Of a stretch of 64,000 nucleotides of DNA, positions 1-7,323 are shown in pieces (position 1 is the stretch's first letter; each line of letters begins with the position of its first letter). Source of the DNA: Caulobacter sp. 602-2 (lineage in GTDB: Bacteria; Pseudomonadota; Alphaproteobacteria; Caulobacterales; Caulobacteraceae); contig NZ_JAAKGT010000016.1 in NCBI RefSeq assembly GCF_011043625.1, positions 25,324-89,323 of the forward strand, read 5' to 3'. The notes below the pieces were generated by a model. The model was given only the letters and a program-made list of their open reading frames with translations. It did no database searches and was not told the DNA's origin. Made by a program: the position numbers and the translations under genes.

Positions 1-57
1 ATTTTTTCGAAACTGAGATTTTTGGGGGTGTGGGGACGACCGAGAGGCCCCCGATAT

Positions 58-193
58 CCCGTCTTTCCCGCCCTTGTGGCGGGAAACCCTGGCTCCGCTC
101 GCACGTGAAGCGCCAACGGCGTGCTCGGCGCGCCGCCCCTCCCGTCCTTGCGGCTGACAGAGGGGTTCCCGCCACGAGGGCGGGAATGACGGG
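58..193. repeat. Intergenic inverted-repeat element, family A copy 1
   Basis: About 136 bp bounded by 28-bp terminal inverted repeats (58-85 and 166-193), each containing the motif CCCGCCCTTGTGGCGGG or its complement with one or two mismatches. The core begins after the left end with CCCTGGCTCCGCTCGCACG and ends with GCTGACAGAGGGG. Two further copies lie at 35858-35992 (same core direction) and 48358-48493 (core reversed). It lies downstream of the 3' end of the minus-strand gene at 236-661. It has no coding capacity of its own. The 57 bases before it, at the window edge, hold nothing I recognise. Confidence 0.85.
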
Positions 194-235
194 AAGAAAA
201 GAATGACGGGCGGAGAAGAGAGCGCGCTCGGCGCT

Positions 236-661
236 CTACAGCCCCAGGATGGAGTCGATCCGGCTCTCGGCCTTGGCGTGGATGGCCCGATCCTGGACCA
301 TGCCGTCCATGCGGGCGAAACGGCCGTCCTTGCCGGCTTGGCGGCGGATGCCGTCGGCGGTGACCACCACGGGCGGGCGGCGGGCGTCGGTCAGGCCGCC
401 CAGCAGGGCGGCGAACACCGCGCCGACGGCGGCGGCCAGCACCGGCCCGGCGAAGTCGATGGCGGTCTCGCCGAAGACGGCGTGCAGCTGGACCAGAATA
501 TGCTCGCGATTGACCTGCTCGGACAGGATCTGCAGCGACCAGGCGGCCACGCCCTGGATGACGGCGGCCAAGACCACGGCGATGACCACCCCCAGGAAGC
601 GGGGGCGCCAGAAGAGCCCGAGCAGGGCTCCCACCAGGGCGAAGGCGACCATCAGGATCAT
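236..661 (-). CDS. Small membrane protein, unknown function
   Basis: A 141-residue protein with two hydrophobic segments near the N-terminus (about residues 3-14 and 22-42) and a third at about 72-90 (GPVLAAAVGAVFAALLGGL), followed by a charged cytoplasmic-looking tail. The start ATG has an AGGA about 8 bases upstream. I do not recognise the family. Codon third positions are strongly GC on this strand, which supports it over the two plus-strand frames that overlap it. It is divergent from lemA, with about 145 bp between the two starts. The function is unknown; a role at the membrane is inferred only from the hydrophobic segments. Confidence 0.6.
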   Translation of the reverse strand: MILMVAFALVGALLGLFWRPRFLGVVIAVVLAAVIQGVAAWSLQILSEQVNREHILVQLHAVFGETAIDFAGPVLAAAVGAVFAALLGGLTDARRPPVVVTADGIRRQAGKDGRFARMDGMVQDRAIHAKAESRIDSILGL

Positions 662-805
662 GGCGGCGATCCTGCGCCCGTCTCCTCAAAAGGAAGTTAA
701 GCCCCGGATGGACGCGAGTTAATCCGATACGCGGATGACGAGAGCCGGAGACGGGGCCATATAAATGCGATCGGCGGCCGCGGGCCGCCCCACGAGGGAG
801 CCTTC

Positions 806-1453
806 ATGTCGCAGCTGCGTTCGCCGGCCCGCCTGGCCCTTGCCTCCGCCGCCCTGGCCGTGACCCTGGCCGGCTGCGGGATCAACACCATCCCCACCCA
901 GGACGAGAAGACCAAGGCCGCCTGGGCCGAGGTGCAGAACCAGTATCAGCGCCGGTCCGACCTGATCCCCAACCTGGTGGCCACCGTGAAGGGCTACGCG
1001 GCCCAGGAAAAGGACGTCCTGACCTCGGTCACGGCCGCTCGCGCCAGCGCCACCCAGGTCAAGGTCGACGCCTCGACCATCACCGACCCGGCCGCCTTCC
1101 AGAAGTACGCCGCCGCCCAGGACCAGCTGACCGGCGTGCTGGGCCGCCTGATGGTGATCCAGGAGCAGTATCCGGACCTGAAGTCGAACCAGAACTTCCT
1201 GGCCCTGCAGAGCCAGCTGGAAGGCACCGAGAACCGCATCACGATCGCGCGGCGCGACTACAACGAGACCGCGCGGGTCTACAACACGAGCCTGCGCACC
1301 TTCCCGACCATCCTCTGGGCCAAGACCGTCTATGGCGGCCAGAAGCCCGCCCAGCTGTTCGAGGCCTCGGCCGCGGCCCAGACCGCCCCGACCGTCAGCT
1401 TCGACGCCCCGGCCGCGCCCGCCGCCCCGGCCCAGCCGGCGCCGGCGCATTAG
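806..1453 (+). CDS. lemA: LemA family lipoprotein
   Basis: A 215-residue LemA-family protein. The N-terminus is a lipoprotein signal peptide with lipobox LAGC (Cys about residue 25), so it is probably anchored to a membrane by lipid. The family signature follows: a helical bundle with W-A-E-V-QNQYQRR-DLIPNLV near residues 38-55 and a later ALQSQLEGTENRI-ARRDYNE stretch. The last 40 residues are Ala/Pro rich and probably disordered. A GAGGGAG Shine-Dalgarno stands before the ATG. It is the first gene of a four-gene run with three TPM-domain proteins; LemA next to TPM proteins is a common arrangement. The biochemical role of LemA is not settled. Confidence 0.92.
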   Translation: MSQLRSPARLALASAALAVTLAGCGINTIPTQDEKTKAAWAEVQNQYQRRSDLIPNLVATVKGYAAQEKDVLTSVTAARASATQVKVDASTITDPAAFQKYAAAQDQLTGVLGRLMVIQEQYPDLKSNQNFLALQSQLEGTENRITIARRDYNETARVYNTSLRTFPTILWAKTVYGGQKPAQLFEASAAAQTAPTVSFDAPAAPAAPAQPAPAH

Positions 1454-1454
1454 G

Positions 1455-2300
1455 GTGACGAACCTCGCCTCGGCCCAGCGCCTCCCCCGCATGCGGGGGA
1501 GGCGCTGGCTGGCCGCTCCCCTGGCCTTTCTCGTCGTCCTGCTTCTCGCCGCCGCCGCCTTCGCCGCCCCGACCTTTCCGCCGCTGAGCGGCCGGGTCGT
1601 CGACCAGGCCGGCATCCTGTCGCCGGCGGCCGAGCAGAAGCTGGCCGACGAGCTGGCGACGCTGGAGAAGCAGACCGGCCGCCAGCTGGTGGTCGCCACC
1701 CTGTCCAGCCTGCAGGGCTACGAGATCGAGGACTACGGCTACCAGCTGGGCCGCGCCTGGGGGATCGGCGAGAAGGACAGGAACACCGGCGCCCTGCTGA
1801 TCGTCGCGCCCAGCGAGCGCAAGGTCCGCATCGAGGTCGGCTACGGCCTGGAGCCGGTGCTGACCGACGCCCTGTCCAGCGTCATCATCCAGAGCGCCAT
1901 CCTGCCGCGCTTCAAGGCCGGCGACATGGAAGGCGGCATCGTCGCCGGGACCGACGCCCTGGTGAAGCAGCTGTCGCTGCCCGACGGCGAGGCCAGGGCC
2001 CAGGTCGCCCAGGCGGCGGATGCGGAGCGACAGGACGATAGCGGCGGCGTGCCGGTGGTGGCGATCTTCATCGTCTTCATCGTGGCCGTCATGATCCTGC
2101 GGGCGATGTTCGGCCGTCGCCGCTATCGCCGCAGCGGCCTGGGTTCGGCGGTGGGCGAGGCCCTGCCCTGGATCCTGATCAACGCCCTGACCAGCAGCAA
2201 CCGCGGCGGAGGCGGCGGCTGGAGCAGCGGCGGCGGTGGCGGCGGATTCTCCGGCGGCGGCGGCTCGTTCGGCGGCGGCGGATCCTCGGGGAGCTGGTGA
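1455..2300 (+). CDS. TPM domain protein with Gly-rich tail (YgcG type)
   Basis: A secreted or membrane-anchored TPM (TLP18.3/Psb32/MOLO-1) domain protein. It has a Sec signal peptide (hydrophobic run ending AAAAFAAP), the TPM domain opening with GRVVDQAGILS and containing LEKQTGRQLVVATLSSLQG and KVRIEVGYGLEPVLTD, one transmembrane helix (VVAIFIVFIVAVMIL), then an extreme Gly/Ser/Trp-rich tail typical of YgcG-like proteins. I give the GTG at 1455, one base after the lemA stop, as the start because of likely coupling. The ATG at 1491 also yields a good signal peptide. The 34-bp palindrome at 1475-1508 covers that second start. TPM proteins have been linked to photosystem repair and envelope processes; the exact role here is unknown. 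Confidence 0.88.
   Translation: MTNLASAQRLPRMRGRRWLAAPLAFLVVLLLAAAAFAAPTFPPLSGRVVDQAGILSPAAEQKLADELATLEKQTGRQLVVATLSSLQGYEIEDYGYQLGRAWGIGEKDRNTGALLIVAPSERKVRIEVGYGLEPVLTDALSSVIIQSAILPRFKAGDMEGGIVAGTDALVKQLSLPDGEARAQVAQAADAERQDDSGGVPVVAIFIVFIVAVMILRAMFGRRRYRRSGLGSAVGEALPWILINALTSSNRGGGGGWSSGGGGGGFSGGGGSFGGGGSSGSW
1475..1508. repeat. 34-bp perfect palindrome over a start region
   Basis: The left arm CCAGCGCCTCCCCCGCA (1475-1491) is followed directly by its exact complement (1492-1508), with no spacer. It lies just downstream of lemA and spans the ATG at 1491 of the TPM gene. Its GC-rich centre resembles the CTCCCCC/GGGGGAG arms of the family B elements at 30.2 and 61.1 kb. It could form a very stable hairpin in the mRNA or be the remnant of an inserted repeat. 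Confidence 0.9.
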
Positions 2301-3001
2301 TGAACGACATTCTTTCCCGCCCCGACCAATTGCGGATCGCCGACGCCGTGCGCGCCGCCGAGGCCGGCACGATCGGCGAGATCCGCTGCGTGATCGCGCC
2401 GCGCATCGAGCCCGACCGCCCCGCTCCCGTCCTGGCGTGGGCGGCGGGCGCGGCCCTGCTGCTGCCGGCCTTCGGCCTGCTGGCCGGCCTGCGGCCCGAG
2501 TGGCTGACCCGCCTGTTCGGCGGCTGGAGCGTCGGCCACGCAGCCGCCCAGGACGGCGCGATCCTGTCGGCCCTGCTGGTCTATCTGACCCTGCAGGCGG
2601 CCGTGTTCGCCCTGGCGGCGGCCGTGCTGTCGATCCCGCCGCTGCGGGCCCGGCTGCCCACCGGCGAGAGCCCGGCCGAACGGGTGCGGCGAGCGGCCAT
2701 GGACTACTTCCTGTCCAGCGACCTGCGCGCCACGCAAGGCCGCACCGGCGTGCTGATCTTCGCCGCCCTGGCCGAGCATCGCGTCGAGGTGCTGGCCGAC
2801 GAGGGCGTCCACGGCCTGGCCCCCAAGGACGCCTGGTCCGGCGTCGTCGCCGACCTCGTGGCGGGCCTGAAGGCCGGCCGGACCGCCGACGGCTTCGTCG
2901 CCGCCGTCGGCCGCGCCGGCGCGATCCTGGCCGAGCACGCGCCGCGCACGGGCGGCGACAACCGCAACGAACTGCCTGACGCCCCGACCATACTGAACTG
3001 A
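2300..3001 (+). CDS. TPM domain protein, membrane
   Basis: About 233 residues. The ATG at 2300 overlaps the upstream stop (TGATG), so it is translationally coupled to the first TPM gene. The N-terminal half has a short soluble stretch (ADAVRAAEAGTIGEIRCVIAPRIE) and two transmembrane helices (PVLAWAAGAALLLPAFGLLAGL and ALLVYLTLQAAVFALAAAVL). The C-terminal half carries the continuation of a TPM-like fold (YFLSSDLRATQGRTGVLIFAALAEHRVEVLADEGV). The split architecture, with helices inserted within the fold, matches YgcG/TPM membrane homologues. It acts at the inner membrane, by inference. Confidence 0.82.
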   Translation: MNDILSRPDQLRIADAVRAAEAGTIGEIRCVIAPRIEPDRPAPVLAWAAGAALLLPAFGLLAGLRPEWLTRLFGGWSVGHAAAQDGAILSALLVYLTLQAAVFALAAAVLSIPPLRARLPTGESPAERVRRAAMDYFLSSDLRATQGRTGVLIFAALAEHRVEVLADEGVHGLAPKDAWSGVVADLVAGLKAGRTADGFVAAVGRAGAILAEHAPRTGGDNRNELPDAPTILN

Positions 3002-3720
3002 TGATCCGACCTTTTCTCGCCCTGGCCGCCGTCGCGGTCCTGAGCCTGGCGTCGCGCGCCCATGCCGCAGACGACGTTCGCTTCGAAACCTGGAACGGAT
3101 CGCTCGTCCAGCAGGTGGAGGTCCTGTCGCCTCAACAGGCCGATGACCTCAAGCATCGCATCGCCGACCTGGAACGGCGCACCGGCCGCCGGCTGGCCGT
3201 CGTGGTGCTGGGCCATCCCGGCCGCTTCTCGATCGAAGACCATGCCGACTTTCTGGAGCGGAGTTGGGCGATCTCGCCGGCGGACAAGGCCAACGGCGTC
3301 ATCCTGGTGATCGGCGCCCACAACGGCGGCGAAGCGATCGTCGTCGGCCACGACCTGGCGGACGTGTTCGGCGAGGGCGTGGGGGCCGAACTGCTCGACG
3401 CCGTCCATCGCAAGAGGGTGGGTGACGGGCTCGTGAGCCAGGCCGACGCCACCGGGGCCGTGCTGGCCGGCGCCGACGCCGCGCTGAGCCAGCTGTCCCT
3501 GCCCGACGAGGAAGCTCGCCGCCTGTCCCAGGCCGCCGACGAACGCCTCCAGGCCCGCGTCAACGAGGACGAGGCGGCCAGCGGCGTCGGCGCCGGCGTC
3601 ATCGCGGCCTGCCTGCTATTGTTGATCGGCGGCGGGATCTGGCTGAACCGCATCGAGGCCCGGCTGCCGCCCCACCTGCGGCGCAAGCACAAGGCCGGAA
3701 TCCAATGGGGCCGCTACTGA
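3001..3720 (+). CDS. TPM domain protein, secreted/anchored
   Basis: A 239-residue protein starting at the A of the upstream TGATG overlap. It has a cleavable signal peptide (MIRPFLALAAVAVLSLASRAHA), a TPM domain with QVEVLSPQQADDLKHRIADLERRTGRRLAVVVLG, and one C-terminal transmembrane helix (GVGAGVIAACLLLLIGGGIWL) followed by a basic tail. It is therefore a periplasmic TPM domain tethered to the inner membrane. It lacks the Gly-rich tail of its neighbour. It is the last gene of the lemA operon; the following 106 bp separate it from the thiolase gene. Confidence 0.82.
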   Translation: MIRPFLALAAVAVLSLASRAHAADDVRFETWNGSLVQQVEVLSPQQADDLKHRIADLERRTGRRLAVVVLGHPGRFSIEDHADFLERSWAISPADKANGVILVIGAHNGGEAIVVGHDLADVFGEGVGAELLDAVHRKRVGDGLVSQADATGAVLAGADAALSQLSLPDEEARRLSQAADERLQARVNEDEAASGVGAGVIAACLLLLIGGGIWLNRIEARLPPHLRRKHKAGIQWGRY

Positions 3721-3826
3721 GGCCGAGCCCGCGCGGCGCCTTACGCTTACGTGATCTTCCCCCCGGCGAATTTCCGGCCTACGGTGCCGGCAATTCAAAC
3801 TAACGTTTAAACAGGGAAGAAGCGCC

Positions 3827-5014
3827 ATGCGCGAAGCGGTCATCGTCTCCTACGCCCGGACGGGCCTGGCCAAGTCCAATCGCGGCGGCTTCAACAACAC
3901 CCACGGCGCGGCCATGGCCGGCCACGCCATCCAGCACGCGGTCAGCCGCGCCGGCCTCGACGGCCCGGAAGTGGAGGACGTGGTGCTGGGCTGCGGCGGT
4001 CCCGAAGGCGCCACCGGCATGAACGTGGCCCGCAACGCCGCCATCTGGGCCGGCTTGCCGGTCACCACCTCGGGCCAGACCGTCAACCGCTTCTGCTCGT
4101 CGGGCCTGCAGGCCATCGCGACCGCAGCCAACTACGTGCGCAACGACGGCGCGCCGGTGGCGATCGGCGGCGGCGTGGAGTCGATCTCGCTGGTGCAGGG
4201 CGGCGGCCACATGAACCGCTTCCACATCACCGAAGACAAGCTGATGAAGGAAAAGCCGGCCCTGTGGATGGCGATGATCGACACCGCCGACATCGTCGCC
4301 AAGCGCTACGGGATCAGCCGCGAGTACCAGGACGAATACTCGCTGCGCAGCCAGCAGCGGATCGCCGCCGCCCAGGCCGCCGGCCTGTTCGCCGACGAGA
4401 TCGTGCCGATGGCCACCAAGATGAAGGTGGTCAACAAGGAGACCAAGGAAGAGAGCCTGGTCGACTACGTCGTCACCAAGGACGAGTGCAACCGTCCTGA
4501 AACCACCCTCGAAGGCCTGGCCAAGCTGGAGCCGGTCAAGGGTCCGGGCAACTTCATCACCGCCGGCAACGCCAGCCAGCTGTCGGACGGCGCGGCCGCC
4601 GTGGTGGTGATGGAGGCCAAGGAGGCCGCCCGCCGCAACCTCGAACCGCTGGGCCTGTTCAAGGGCTTCGCCATCGCCGGCTGCGAGCCCGACGAGATGG
4701 GCATCGGCCCCGTGTTCGCCGTGCCGCGCCTGCTGGAACGCCACGGCCTGAAGGTCGACGACATCGACATCTGGGAGCTGAACGAGGCCTTCGCCAGCCA
4801 GTGCCTCTACAGCCGCGACCGCCTGGGCATCGATCCCGAGAAGTACAACGTCAACGGCGGCTCAATCGCCATCGGCCACCCCTTCGGCATGACCGGCGCC
4901 CGCTGCGCCGGCCACCTCTTGCTGGAAGGCAAGCGCCGCAAGGCCAAGCTGGGCGTCGTGACCATGTGCATCGGCGGCGGCATGGGCGCCGCCGGCCTGT
5001 TCGAGATCTTCTGA
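3827..5014 (+). CDS. Acetyl-CoA acyltransferase (thiolase)
   Basis: A 395-residue thiolase, the usual length. The nucleophilic cysteine is C90 in NRFCSSGLQ. The second catalytic region GGSIAIGHPFGMTGAR gives the conserved histidine, and the C-terminal CIGGGMGAAG carries the second cysteine. It cleaves 3-ketoacyl-CoA with CoA, or condenses acetyl-CoA in reverse, in the cytoplasm. Sequence style fits the degradative FadA/PcaF-like group better than PhaA, but substrate length cannot be read from sequence. A GGGAAGAA Shine-Dalgarno precedes the ATG. It is a single gene, with no fadB neighbour in the window. Confidence 0.93.
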   Translation: MREAVIVSYARTGLAKSNRGGFNNTHGAAMAGHAIQHAVSRAGLDGPEVEDVVLGCGGPEGATGMNVARNAAIWAGLPVTTSGQTVNRFCSSGLQAIATAANYVRNDGAPVAIGGGVESISLVQGGGHMNRFHITEDKLMKEKPALWMAMIDTADIVAKRYGISREYQDEYSLRSQQRIAAAQAAGLFADEIVPMATKMKVVNKETKEESLVDYVVTKDECNRPETTLEGLAKLEPVKGPGNFITAGNASQLSDGAAAVVVMEAKEAARRNLEPLGLFKGFAIAGCEPDEMGIGPVFAVPRLLERHGLKVDDIDIWELNEAFASQCLYSRDRLGIDPEKYNVNGGSIAIGHPFGMTGARCAGHLLLEGKRRKAKLGVVTMCIGGGMGAAGLFEIF

Positions 5015-5044
5015 TCTCGATCGGAACATAGAGAAGAGAGCTCA

Positions 5045-5074
5045 ATCACCCCGGAGGTCCGCCTCCGGGGTGAT
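5045..5074. terminator. Hairpin between convergent thiolase and sulfatase genes
   Basis: Arms ATCACCCCGGAGG (5045-5057) and CCTCCGGGGTGAT (5062-5074) pair perfectly around a 4-base loop. It lies between two converging genes and can act on both transcripts. There is only a short U-rich tail (GTCGTTT) on the plus strand. Confidence 0.7.
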
Positions 5075-5091
5075 GTCGTTTCGGGGCGTCC

Positions 5092-7047
5092 TCAGCTGAG
5101 GTCGCGCGCCTCCAGCGCCGCCAGCAGGGCCGCCAGGCGGTCGACCTGCGGCTGCAGCGCCGGGTCTAGCCGCGCCTTGGGCGGGTCGGCCTGCACATGG
5201 ACGAGGTTGGTCGTCTCGTTGGGGTCGGCGACCAGGTCGTACATCTCCCACTCCTGGCCAACGCGGCCCGACGGGTCGAAATAGCGGGTCAGCTTGTGGG
5301 TCAGGGTGCGCACCGAACGCACGTGGTTGGGCTGGCGCACCGAGCCGGGAGCGATATCGACCGGCGGCCGCGCGGGGTTGCCCTTGCGCACCTTCTCCAC
5401 CGCCGCGTCGAACACCGCGTACTCCTTCTCGCACTTGGTGTTGTGCGGGTTGTTCAGCGGCGGCGAGGGGGCGGTGATCTCGTCGTCGGTGATGAACAGC
5501 ACGCCCAGACGCTCGTTGCCGTCGGGCTCGATCACCCGGTCGGTCTCGCCGCGGATCAGCGGCGCGAGGTTGGCGCCCGGCAGCGGCGGCGTCGGCCGGG
5601 TCTTGGCCAGCACGGAAGCGATGGCGTCGCGCTCGGCCTCGCCCACCCCGGCCAGGCCAAGGATGGTCGGCACAATGTCGGCGTGGCTGGTCAGGGCCTC
5701 CTTGGCCAGTGGGACCCCGTCGGGCAGGCCTTGGGGCGCGAGGCCCGGCGGGAAGCGCACGACCACCGGCACGTGCAGCACCTCCTGATAGGCGGTGTGC
5801 CACTTCTCCAGCATCATGCCGTGGGCGCCGGCCATCTCGCCGTGGTCGGTGAGGAAGACGACGATGGTGTTGTCGGCCTGGCCCGTGGCCTCCAGCGTCT
5901 CCAGCACCGCGGCGATGTGCACGTCGACCACGCTGTGCAGCCAACCATAGAGCTGGACGAAAGCCTTGACCCCGCCGCGCGGGTCGCTGGTCAGCTGGAA
6001 CGGGATCGGCCCCTGCAGGGCGATGTCGGCCGCCGCCTCCAGGGCCTTGTCGGTATCGGTGATCCCCATGCCGCGCGCGACGTTGAAACCGGTCTTGGCG
6101 TTCAGCGCCAGGCCCATCTTCCAGGCGTAGTCGTGCTGGGCCGAGGGCTTGGTCGACAGGTCCTCGTCCCAGGTCGGCGGCACGTGACCGCAGTCCGGGT
6201 CGAAACCGCCGGGATTGAGCGGGATGGTCGCCGTGCCCGCCGTCGGCGGCGGGGTGCGCTGGCCCTGCAGCGGCACGGTCAGCGGCTGGAAGATACCCTG
6301 CACGCCGCTGTCGTCGGGCTTGGGCAGGGCCTGGCCGATCACGGCCGGATAGGTGGCGATGTCGTGGGGGTTGGTGAACGAGGCCACCGCGAACCACGGC
6401 TTCAGGTCCGCCGGATCGGGACCCGAGGCGTAGGGGTCGTGCGACTGGGCGGTGGCGACGGCGCGGTCGTAGTTCACCGCCAGGGCCTGGCGGCGGATGA
6501 AGGCGCAGGCGGTGTCGGAAAAGCCGGCGTCGCGATAGAGGCCCAGGTTGTTGATCGCCGCCCCGTGCGGCTCGGGCCAGCTTTCTTCCCAGTCGTCGAA
6601 GCCGTAGTCCTCGAGCGTGTGGCGAGCCGGGTCGCTGACGTGCCACTTGCCGAAGTAGTGGGTGGTGTAGCCGGCCTGCCGCATCCAGTCGCCCAGGGTC
6701 GGGATGCCGTCCTGCGCCAGCCACGGGAAGTTCGGCGAGTCCCCGCTCTTGAACAGGCCGTCGGTCTGGGTGACGCCGGTGCGCGTGCCGTACTGGCCGG
6801 TGTAGATCACCGTGCGGCTGGGCGTGCAGGCGCTGGCGGCGATGGTGTGGTTGGCCAGCAGCACGGCGTTGTCGCGCAGGGCCGCAAGCCCCGGGAAGTG
6901 CTGGATGTAGTCGTTGCCCGGCTTCAGCGGCTGGAAGCCCAGCACGTCCTTCAGACCCTCGGCCAGGCCGTGAGCGGCGCCGTAGCAGAAGCGCGGAAAG
7001 CGATACTGGTCGCAGGTGATCAGCAGGATGTTGGGTCGCGTGGTCAT
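5092..7047 (-). CDS. Cysteine-type sulfatase (arylsulfatase family)
   Basis: A 651-residue alkaline-phosphatase-superfamily sulfatase. The N-terminus RPNILLITCDQ gives a metal-binding Asp, and C74 in ACTPSR fits the C-x-P-x-R motif whose Cys is converted to formylglycine. TDHGEMAGAHG later supplies further metal ligands. It hydrolyses sulfate esters of an unknown substrate. There is no signal peptide, so it is either cytoplasmic or exported some other way; many sulfatases are secreted. The gene is convergent with the thiolase and divergent from the chemoreceptor. No dedicated formylglycine-generating enzyme lies in the window. Confidence 0.9.
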   Translation of the reverse strand: MTTRPNILLITCDQYRFPRFCYGAAHGLAEGLKDVLGFQPLKPGNDYIQHFPGLAALRDNAVLLANHTIAASACTPSRTVIYTGQYGTRTGVTQTDGLFKSGDSPNFPWLAQDGIPTLGDWMRQAGYTTHYFGKWHVSDPARHTLEDYGFDDWEESWPEPHGAAINNLGLYRDAGFSDTACAFIRRQALAVNYDRAVATAQSHDPYASGPDPADLKPWFAVASFTNPHDIATYPAVIGQALPKPDDSGVQGIFQPLTVPLQGQRTPPPTAGTATIPLNPGGFDPDCGHVPPTWDEDLSTKPSAQHDYAWKMGLALNAKTGFNVARGMGITDTDKALEAAADIALQGPIPFQLTSDPRGGVKAFVQLYGWLHSVVDVHIAAVLETLEATGQADNTIVVFLTDHGEMAGAHGMMLEKWHTAYQEVLHVPVVVRFPPGLAPQGLPDGVPLAKEALTSHADIVPTILGLAGVGEAERDAIASVLAKTRPTPPLPGANLAPLIRGETDRVIEPDGNERLGVLFITDDEITAPSPPLNNPHNTKCEKEYAVFDAAVEKVRKGNPARPPVDIAPGSVRQPNHVRSVRTLTHKLTRYFDPSGRVGQEWEMYDLVADPNETTNLVHVQADPPKARLDPALQPQVDRLAALLAALEARDLS

Positions 7048-7220
7048 GTCGGCCTCCCCTCGGACACGTGACGGCCCGAATGTCGGGAAGCTGACGCCGA
7101 AGTTGTGACAGGACTGTGCTCGCCTTCACAGAACGGCGCTTTCGCTGATGTCTCGCCGAACCGAGAAACCGTCGTTCACCCTGCGACAAGGAGTCGCGCG
7201 GGTTGGCGAAAACGCCGCGC

Positions 7221-7235
7221 TTAACCACGCTTTTA
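7221..7235. promoter_or_regulatory. Possible CtrA box upstream of chemoreceptor
   Basis: TTAA-CCACGCT-TTTA matches the CtrA consensus TTAA-N7-TTAA at 7 of 8 defined positions, about 90 bases before the chemoreceptor start. CtrA controls many motility and chemotaxis genes in Caulobacter. One site found by eye is weak evidence. Confidence 0.3.
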
Positions 7236-7323
7236 CCGCGCGCCCTGCTTTGTGGATCCAAAGATGAAACACCTCCGCCGCGCTCGGTGCGCACGAGAGG
7301 ACGCTGAAAGCGGGACAGTCCTG

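Noticed and set aside
5042..7294. Long minus-strand frame overlapping the sulfatase in another frame
   Set aside because: It is Arg/Pro/Ala-rich noise from high GC; the true sulfatase frame has motif and length support.
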